From Prorocentrum cordatum (Eukaryota > Sar > Dinophyceae > Prorocentrales > Prorocentraceae): 64,000 bases of DNA. The position numbers and the translations under genes were made by a program. Positions 1 to 9,200 of this stretch are shown in pieces; position 1 is the stretch's first letter, and the number at the start of each line of letters is the position of its first letter. The stretch covers positions 1 through 64,000 of the forward strand of contig CAUYUJ010020706.1 of the NCBI GenBank assembly GCA_963575745.1, read 5' to 3'. The notes under the pieces were generated by a model that saw only the letters and a list, made by a program, of their open reading frames with translations, was not told the origin of the DNA and made no database searches.

Positions 1-37
1 CTCTCTCTCTCTTCTCTTCTCTTCTCTTCTCTTCTCT

Positions 38-89
<52 letters not shown>

Positions 90-280
90 TCTCTATCTCT
101 CTTCTCTCTCTCTCTCTTTCGCTCTCTCGCTCTCTCTCTTGCTCTCTCTCGCTCTCTGTCGCTCTCTCTCGCTCTCTCTCTCTCTCTCTCGCTCTCACTC
201 GCTCTCTCTCGCTCTCTCTCGCTCTCCCTCGCTCTCTCCCGCTCTCTCTCTCTCTCTCTGCTCTCTCTCTCTCTCTCTCG

Positions 281-336
<56 letters not shown>
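1..336. repeat. (CT)n microsatellite, 5' flank of LINE copy 1
   Basis: Almost pure pyrimidine CT/CTT repeat with occasional G or A interruptions, ending in CTCTCTAG where the retroelement starts. The Leu/Ser-rich open frames across it are translation of the repeat and not genes. Confidence 0.97.
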
Positions 337-337
<1 letters not shown>

Positions 338-824
338 GTCTCGGCTCGAGAGTGCCCTGCGCTCAGACCGCAGCCGCGACGCGAAGCGCCCCGCCTCGGA
401 GCCAGACTCCCAGGCCTCGCGAGACCGGAGGGGTCCCAGCAGGACCCTACTGATTCGCGTCACCTCCCCCCACCAGAGCGCCCGCAGCAATGGCCCCCAG
501 TAAGCCGGAGCGCCGTCGCTCTTCCAAGCAGCCCCAGAGCTCACGTCCTGCTGCTGAAGGGTCTCTCCTCCAACGCAAGCAGGACTGCGTCGCAGCTTTC
601 AAGCAAGCGGGGTCTGACCGCCCCACGGCCGCATACAACGGGCTTGCCGAGCTGAACGCGGATGAGCTTCAGGCCACGTACGACATGCACAAGACCAACA
701 CGAAGAAGCTCGGCAGTGCCTTGATCCGCATGTGCGCCGCCAACCAGATCAGCTACACGCTGGATCACCACCAGCGCAGCAAGCCTAAGCGCATTGGCGG
801 TGACACATCACACCCACCAGCTGG

Positions 825-849
825 GTCCGCACGTCTTCAGGCTGCGGAC
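825..849 (+). repeat. Bulged-C hairpin H0 (ORF1)
   Basis: Outer stem GTCCGCA/TGCGGAC, bulged C, inner stem GTCT/AGGC (one T.G wobble), loop TC. Encodes ARLQAA in ORF1. Copy 2 match at 53238. Confidence 0.8.
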
Positions 850-2157
850 ACCCAATTCATGCCTTGGACCCGGCCTTTTGGAAGGTCCCAGTCCTCGCCG
901 AACCCACATCACCTGACGACGGCAAGACGTACAAGCCCAGTATCAGCCTCCACGACTACGAGAGCGGTGAACGGCTGCTGCAACACCACCTCGAGCAGGG
1001 TAAGCGTACCACGGGTCAGCTTGCGATTGCTGTCATGGGCCCAAAAAACGACAACTACGTCGGTACCGAGCTCGCCGTCCCCGTGCTGAAGCGTCACCCC
1101 AAGGCGCCCAAAGTGGTCCACACGCACGTCCCCGTGACCGTGTACCAGCTGGGCACCAAGGAAGTCGCCTGCACGGAAAAAGTTGCCGTCGCCACCATCG
1201 ACCCTGCCGACCACGTATGCTGGATTCGGGTGACCATACATGAAACCGAGGCCATCGCCGCAGTCCCCTCCATGCATCAGGCCTTCGAGGACCAGTTCTC
1301 GGGAGGTGCCCCCGTGAACCACGCGCCAAGGGTCCTTTCCGACTCCGCTCCACAGGACAAGGCGCGCCAAAACCAAAAGCACAGGGAGTCCAAGAAAGAC
1401 GCTCGCCGCCAGGAGCTCGATAGTCAGCTCCAGGACACCTTCAAGGCCCTCTTCCACGGCAACTTTAAAGCCGTCACCATCCTCGAACCCTGCAAAAGCC
1501 TAGGCAGGTTTGGATCGGGCGTCGGAAAGAGGTCCCTGGCTGCCACCTTCGGCGTCAGTCTTCAAGCGGTCGACAAGGTCTTGGCGGGTTCAGGGCAACT
1601 CGGCGCCACCTACGACCTCAGCAACGTAGGTGCAGACGAGCCCACTGCAGACAAGTACCAGACCGTGTGGTTCCCTGAGGACCAGCCCATCACGATGGCA
1701 GATGCGTTCCAGAAGTCGGTGGATTTCAAGGCCCTGGGAGTCGTCAGGCACGGCAAGTCAGGCTTATTGGGGATCCGTGTTTCACGAGGGTCAGACGCCG
1801 CCAAGGCTGCTGCCGTCAGCATCCGCGGCTGCGAAGCCACCCTCGCCAAGACGCGCTACCGTATCACTGGCATTGCGGCACGCCACGCCACGCTGACCCA
1901 GCTCGCCAAGACCCTCACGGGCCCGTCCGTTAAATGGGACTGTGAGGTCTACCACACCGCCTGGGACCCAGCCACTTCGGCTCAGTTTGCCTTAGTGCGC
2001 GCCCATCGTCCCCCACTCACATATACGGTACGGGTCGCAGGGTGCCCCATCCCGTGGAGCATCACCGAGGCCCCGCTGGCTGAGGTGGTGCCGAAGAGGG
2101 ACAACGTTACCATCGTCACGCCTACCACCATCACAGAGCCTGTGACGCCGCCAGCCC

Positions 2158-2182
2158 GTGGTGGCGGCTTCAGCCCCGCCAC
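2158..2182 (+). repeat. Bulged-C hairpin H1 (ORF1)
   Basis: Outer stem GTGGTGG/CCGCCAC with one T.G wobble, bulged C, inner stem GGCT/AGCC, loop TC. Encodes GGGFSPA. Confidence 0.85.
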
Positions 2183-3047
2183 TGGCACACTCCTCACCAA
2201 AGCGGCCCAGAGCCCTTACCTCCACGACCTCATGACTGCCACGCCCAAAGGCAAGGGCGTCGCACCGCTCCTGATCCCCAAGGAGGAGCCTTTAGCCAAG
2301 CGCCACCGATCCTCCAGTGGGAAACGCGACGCCACGCCGCACGCAAGATCACACGGCGCCCCAGGCCGCAGCTCCTCTGCACCCCCGCACGGCACGGACG
2401 GAGCTGCCGAGCAGACGGCCGTCCAAGGATCAGGTGGTCATGACCCGCAGCTTGGCACGGTGGCGGCTGAAGGTGGGGGCCACACCGAAGGGGACGCTGC
2501 CACAGCCGCCGAAGTACCAGGCGACGCTGACGACGTCGAGATCCTCTCATCAGGTGATGAATACAGCGTGGCTTCCCACGAACTCAACACCTTCGGCGAA
2601 CGCTTCGCATCGGCACCCAAACTGCCAGATGCCGCCACAACCCGCATCCAACACATGGAACAACAGCACGAGCTGCTTGCCAACACGGTGGATAACATGC
2701 AGGTTCAGCTTGCGGGCGTTCTCTCCTCCCAGGCCACACTCACGGAGCACGTCTCAGGTTTGGAACGGGGGCTTGCCACCGTCGTCACCCAGCAACAGAC
2801 GGCAACCGCCGAAGCCGCTGCACTGCGTGGCGACATCCAGGCCCTCCTCGGGCACCTCACGGGGGGCACCATCCACCTGCCACAGGTGGCCACTCTCGAA
2901 ACTAAGAAGGAGGAAGCTGCATCAGTTGCCGATCCCGTGGTTGTCTGCGGGTGGATCGACCAGCCAGGCCAGGTCACCCCAGGGACGGGGCCCCCAGGGG
3001 CTGACAAAGGCAAAGACAAGGGTCGGGTCACCCAGGAACCCTATTGA

Positions 3048-3218
3048 AGGTGCCTCAGAGAGCCTGCCTCAGCCCTCCGAGGAAGCGCCTTCAGAGGCAT
3101 CTCTCCCCTCTTCGCGTCGTATCTCTTTCTTGTCATATCATGTCAGTTTTGGCAGCAGCACGCGCAAGCTATCTGGTGTAGGGACACCCGTCATCTTGCA
3201 GGGGGCGTGATTGTTGCA
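3048..3218 (+). other. ORF1-ORF2 spacer of LINE copy 1
   Basis: 171 nt without a long frame, strongly conserved in copy 2 (55466-55636). No promoter or structure was recognised apart from short inverted repeats around the CCTCAG repeats at 3051-3090. Confidence 0.6.
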
Positions 3219-6200
3219 ATGTACATGAGCATGCAGGGGTATCTGAGGATGCGTGCTGACATGCAGCTTTTGGCTCATCGCTCGCGCCGCCCGCCAGGCC
3301 TCGCCATCATGTGGCGCCTTGCCTGCAGCCTGGCCCTCCCCTCGCTCGCTGGAGCACACCCGTCTTCAGGCGGTGCGCCCCAGCATGGAGGTGAGGTTTT
3401 CCTGCGACATGCTGAACGTGGGACTCTTTTCTACCTTTACGATGACAGCATCTACAAGTACGATCACTGCACCATTTTGGACCCGATCGTGAACAGCACC
3501 GCCGCCGCGGGTCCGTGCGGCAACGGATCGCTGGGCGCCATCGTGAGCGCATGCACGCCCTTGTCAACTACGACACATGCATCGAAATCCACCCCCAGCG
3601 TGGCCTCGACCGTGGTGCAGCAGATCCTTGACGGGGACGTTGATACAGGCCAGGCACGCAGTGGCGGCTTCAGCCCCGCTGTCGTGCCCCGCTATAGCCC
3701 CACGGGTCTCACCACCCCCCTGTGCGCTAGGGGCGAACCCGAGGAGGACCCCGCTTTCTGGCACCTGATGATGATCCGCGGCCGGCTCATACCGTGCGCT
3801 GAGGCGTGGGCACCAGGTGAGGACCACCAGGACGTGTTCTGGGCATGGCTCGAGGACTGCGTCCCGTACATCCTGGCGACGCTTCATCTGCCACAGTACG
3901 ATCACCTCTTCCAGGAGGACTCTGAGGACACAACCGACGCCCTGCGCCAGCTCACCGCGTTCGACATGTGCGAGGACATCTGGTATAGAGCGGGCCCCGA
4001 CAGACAGCGCACAAACCGCAACCTCACTCGTATCCAGGGCAGCCGCGAGTATTCCACCCGCTACTTTGGCCTCCTTCTGGAATACCAGGGTGCTCGTGCC
4101 CAGCTTGTCGGCCCTGAAGCTTTCACGGCACCTTTGCCGCCATACCTCTCACGGGCCCACGCCTTACTACCAAGAGGCCTTCCCCCACCCGACCAAGACG
4201 CCCTGGCGTACCTCGCTGATGCGATCCTGCACCACCCGACAGACATGCAGCCGCTTGTCGAGGCGGAGCTCGCCGCGGCACCTATGGAACCGCTTAACCC
4301 ACCACCGCCAGCTGGCCTCGCCCAGCACGCCACGGGTGATCAGGCCGCAGACGACCCCGTATCATGGCTGCTCCAGCACATCGCGGCCAGCGACACACCC
4401 CTGGACTCGTTCCACGCGTCGGACGATATCAGCAACATATCCCTGGGCTCGGTCCATGTGGACGATAGCCAGGACGACATGGAAACCCAGGATCGCGACG
4501 GCACGACACCACCAGGCGACACGGCCCAGCGTGACCGTGACAGTGAACCCCACTTAGGGCACACCTCGTCGCACAGCAGTCCGCCCAACAACTCGGCCCA
4601 GGCCGACCCCTGCGCACAGCTCAACGACGCTGAAGGCGCCACTGCCGCCGACGCGACAAGCCATGCCACTGCATCGCCAGCTCATGCCAGCCCGCGCAGT
4701 GGCGGCTTCAGCCCCGCTGCAGCACTGGCTGGACCTGGACATCCCCAGACCGCAGGTGGCAGCACCACGCCCCGCACCTCTGTCTGCCGTGTTAACGTGA
4801 CTGACTCCAACCCCAGTGTCATTGATCACTGGCAGGCCGACATCGACAACGACCCCATCGATGACGAGTACCCAGATGCCAGCGGTTCCCACGAGCTCCA
4901 GCACAGCGCAGCGGCATCACGACACTGTGGCTGCCTCATCTGCCTCTTTGTGGCCACGTACGCCATCGTGATAGCAATGCCGTACAAGGACCAGATCGAT
5001 GGGTACTTGCCGACACCGAGCCGAGACCCCAGCTACCGACAACGACGACGACGCGAAGCGGCGGCACCAGGCCCATCTGTGCCCACCACATCCCGACGCA
5101 CAACGACATACAACGTCACGTCCGCATTGTGGGCCACTCTCAAGTGGACCAGCGTCAAACTCAGAGATAGCGTCTCGGGCGGAGCCAGCGCAGTCGGGGT
5201 CGGCCTCGGGGGTGTCCTGAAATGGGCCAGCGGCAAACTCGGGGCTATTGCCACGGGCGGAGTGGTGTGCGGTCTTCTTCTTGTCGGCGCCAAACTCCTT
5301 GCTCAAGGAGCCGTCGGACACGTAGGAGCCCGCATCTGTGCGCGTGCCCTGGACTCATCCACAGCCCAATGGTGCCTCCGCTGTTGCCAACCGAGCAGGA
5401 GGCCGCGCGATGAGGCCACATGCACAATGCCGTGCACGCTTGCCGACGAACACGACGACCAGCACGTGCACTCACTCCGACATCCGCTGCTGCAGGAACA
5501 CTACGCCGCTGCAGTTGCCGCCGCAGTCGCCGATGTCACCACCGCCACCACCGCCGCCATCGTCGAAGTCACTGCCGCCGTATCGCGAGCCTCGTCCGTC
5601 ACACCACGATCGACCAGCCCGTCCCCGCGAGACGGCTCCAAGAGCGGCGCGGCATACGGTAATCCACCGACTCACGAAGACGCCACAGCACACGGCAGCG
5701 ACACCGAGGCAAGGGAAACACGTGAGTGCACCCACGTTAGGCCGTGGTCCATCTTCCGACATGCAGATGCTCGTGGTTCCTCTCCCGACGCGGACACCCA
5801 ACCACCACGACGGCGAGCACGCTATGCATCACCCGCCAGGCCCCAGGCGCCTTCAGGCCCTGGTACGCCCCATCTAGCCCTCAAGCCACCGACGCGCAAC
5901 TTACGCAACACTATTCAGCGCGACCCAGCGGTCCCCGTGCCGCCGACGAGCATCCTCAACGCCCTGTACCAAAACGGCTTTGCGCTTGGTAACAGTGGCG
6001 TGTCTACAGAGGACATCAAAGACGCTCTGCGACTTCACGACCATCCTCGATTCACCCATGATCTAACACTCCAAGCGCTGGGGCCGTGGACTGACATCAT
6101 GCAGAGGCCCCCGAACCGCCTCACTTGGGTGCTCGAAGACTCGGGCGGAAACTCAGGCGAGACGATTTTCCCCTACCTCACGTGGGACCTCCGCAAACCC

Positions 6201-9200
6201 ACCACCGACGCGCCCACTGTCTTCTGGCATGGGACCCGTGGCGACCTTGCGGCCCGTCTCGCCGCCAGCGGAGGGCACCTCTTGCCAGGCCCCCGCCGTG
6301 AAACGAAGGGTCGAACTGGCACCAACGTTGGCCGCACGTACGTGAGTGTGCACCCTTCGCTGGCCGCGTGGTACGCAGTGCCGCCCCACCCGCCCTACAG
6401 CCTCGAAGACGACACCCTCGCGTGGGGACCCATCGCGCTCTGGATGTGCGAGGCCACCCAACCACCGAGCGGTGAAAACTGGCACAACTTCGTGAAAGGG
6501 GAGGCCCACGGAGCGCGCCTCATCTACCCTCGGGTCCTGGGCCTCCTCATCCGCATGGACTGGTGTGCCCCCACGGAAGCTGCCTCCAGGTGCCGTGCCT
6601 TGCCACAAGTATTTGGCATGGGCGACTGTGCGCACGCCCTCCACATCGCTGGCTACGATCATCCAGATCTCCGTGAGGCCGCTGAAGCCCACGACCAGGA
6701 AGCTAGCACTCGGCGCAGGCTGGGCATCGCGGCAGCGTGGCCACCGCCGCAGGCACTATACTCGCCAGAGGCAGCGCGAGCATGGGCCAAACAGCATTAC
6801 GACACTGAAGCAGCCACCAGGGCCGACCCCAACCAGCCCCGGCCACGCGTCTCGCTGCGCAGGCTCCAGCTGGACCCGCAGTCACTGATCGACCTTGTGT
6901 ACACTGGCTTGCAAGCCGTCCCCGTGCGGGGGCACCCCGAAGCACGCGAGTCGCGCCCCAGCGGCTCCAGCCCTGGGGCCGCGTCTGGCCCACCGCGCAC
7001 CTACCAGTCAGGTGCCGCCCTGGGACACAGTCCAGACCGCTCATCGACGACATCGGGAGCCGACGACCGCCGTACGCCTTCCCTCATCAGCGCGGCCGCC
7101 GCCCTCGCCCGAGGCCACGCCCGCCCACGGCGATCCGCCTCTCGTGCGTCACGGCAGAGTGGCGAAAACTCCACCTCGGACTACAGCGACATCGAGACGT
7201 GGGAGCACATCGTGACGGAAGTGGAGCCGACCGCCTACCACGTTCTCGCCTTCCACGTCCGTGATGTGCGGGCCCGTGTCAATGCCCCTGGCATCGAGGT
7301 CTGGCTTGACCCTGGCGATCACCACGACGGCGCCTACTTACCGTGGGGGACGACCGTCATGGGCCATCGCGTTATCGACCCTGAGGTGGTGGGTCGTGAC
7401 GGCTGGGTCATCCTCCACCACGACCATGGCGATACCACTACCAAGCTCTGGGCACCGACCCAAGTCCACGTCAAGGCGGATGACACGTGGCGCACGGTCA
7501 TGGTACCAGCGGACATGGGGCCCCAGTGGATAGAGCGCCACGCCGATGACGCTCGCCTCCCCGCCGAGGTCGTCCGCACTACAGGCCAGTCCTGGTTTGC
7601 CGACGTCTGGCCCTTGTGGGATCGACCTCGTCCCCACCCTGACGACCCAGGCACAAACGAGCAAGCGCTCCCGCCCCTACCAGGACGCTGGTCATGCCTA
7701 CAGTGCCGATTTCAATGCTGCCAGTACTGTGCGGCCCGCCGCAACACGCAGCTCGGCACCTCGGGCCAACCAACGTGCCCAGACTGCGCCCTCAGCGGAC
7801 TACGTGCACCTATGGACTGGTCCACGGACTACTCTTGCAACAGCTGGACGTGTGCATTCAGCACCGACAACAGGGACTCTGACACATGCTGCCTCTCCAG
7901 CAGGTGCCCTCACCCGCCCAGTCCACACAGCCTGCTCGACGTCCGTGCCACAGGGATGCCGCCGCACATCCTTGCCCGCCAATTTGGCAACGCGCCAGCC
8001 CACCACGACCTCAAGGAGCCCCCCCGAGCGCCTTCAGGCCCCGGGGGGGAGCCTCCACAACCAGGCCAAGCTGGTTACCAGGGTCAATGGTACCTTCCAC
8101 CGAGGCCGCGGCGCGTCCCCAGGCAGGGATTGCCCGACGGCACGCGGCGGCCACCTGGGTTCACAGGAACGGGGATGCCTGAAGTCCCGTCCCCCGACCA
8201 ACCTCTCTGGAGGGAAGGCTACGTGCTCTTCGGCCCCCACCAGGCCCTCAAGGAGGAATTCACCTTCAACAAGACGGTACGCCGACCCTACTCCCTAGCC
8301 ATCACCAACATGTACAGGGACCGTGTCACGGTCAGGACCGTCTGCGAGTCGATCGCCGAGCGCATCCACACTACCCGCACCCGCTGGCGAGATGTGGTAC
8401 TGTACTGGGACGCCGAGGGTGGTCCTGGGCCTCAAGCTCTCGACTATGACATGCGACTCTGCGACGCCATGGTGAGCCGTGCCACGACCGAAGCCGAGCT
8501 AAACCACGACCGCAGCAACCGTGGTAGTTTCTGCCTCTATGGACCAGCGCACCAGCGCGCCGTAAACATCACGGCGATCTCCGAGCCGCAGAACATCGAC
8601 TACATGGAGCATGTGCGGCGATACTCACCCGTAGGGGAGACCTACCCAGACCACGCCTTCGAGCACGTCTATCGGGGCTGGCAGCGGCCCGACGTGCCCA
8701 CCATCCTCCCCGACACCCGCCCCCTCTCGAGAGCCGACCAGCAGCGATATCAACAGCACCAGCAGCGCATTCAGCAGCGCGACCAACGCGACGCAGGTCA
8801 GCCGAGCACGCCACGCTACCGCTCTCCCGCGCGAGTCCCGACAGGCGGCAGCACGGCCTACGGCGGGGCTGCCGCCTATTACCGTGGCCCCATTGGCGCC
8901 AGGCCCGCGGCGGCTGGAGCAGCCGCCTCCAGCTACGGCCACGCCCCTCACGCCAGGGTGCACCCAGCGGTCATCGGCTACCCGCGTGCACTCGTGCAGG
9001 CCCCCCCACGGGCCACCTCGCCCGTGCCAGGGTCCACGCGCGCCTGGGGCCACTACTCAGGCCGACATGATGGCACCCCCAGCAACCAGCCCGCAGTGAT
9101 TACCCCTGCGGCTTCAGCCCAGGGGGCTGCAACAAACCGTGGCAGGACAGGGCGCCCTGAAGGATGGCGCGATGCGAACGTGCGTGCTTGGCAACCGCGC

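Larger units (their letters stand above)
490..3047 (+). pseudogene. LINE copy 1 ORF1 protein, frameshifted
   Basis: ATG at 490 sits in a good eukaryotic context (GCAGCAATGG). The reading runs in one phase to about 860 and continues in the next phase to the stop at 3045-3047. Comparison with copy 2 shows a single missing C near 860, so the ancestral protein was about 850 aa. The N-terminus is Lys/Arg/Ser-rich, the middle is a globular-looking stretch, the C-terminal third is Pro/Ala/Gly-rich, and nt 2650-2860 encode a Gln/Leu-rich heptad-like segment that looks like a coiled coil. No CCHC knuckle or RRM is recognisable. ORF1 proteins of LINEs usually bind and package the element RNA, so that role is inferred by position only. 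The 1-nt deletion means this copy cannot make full-length ORF1. Confidence 0.8.

Noticed and set aside
139-453. Leu/Ser-rich ORF in the CT repeat
   Set aside because: Translation of a microsatellite.
3264-3276. CTTTTGGCTCAT as a spliced-leader end
   Set aside because: The upstream CCGTAGCC part is missing and copy 2 has TTCGGCTCAT; chance similarity inside ORF2.
3468-3480. CCATTTTGG in the LINE (also near 55888) as a spliced-leader match
   Set aside because: Only nine bases agree with DinoSL, followed by ACCCG in place of CTCAAG, and it lies inside conserved ORF2 codons.
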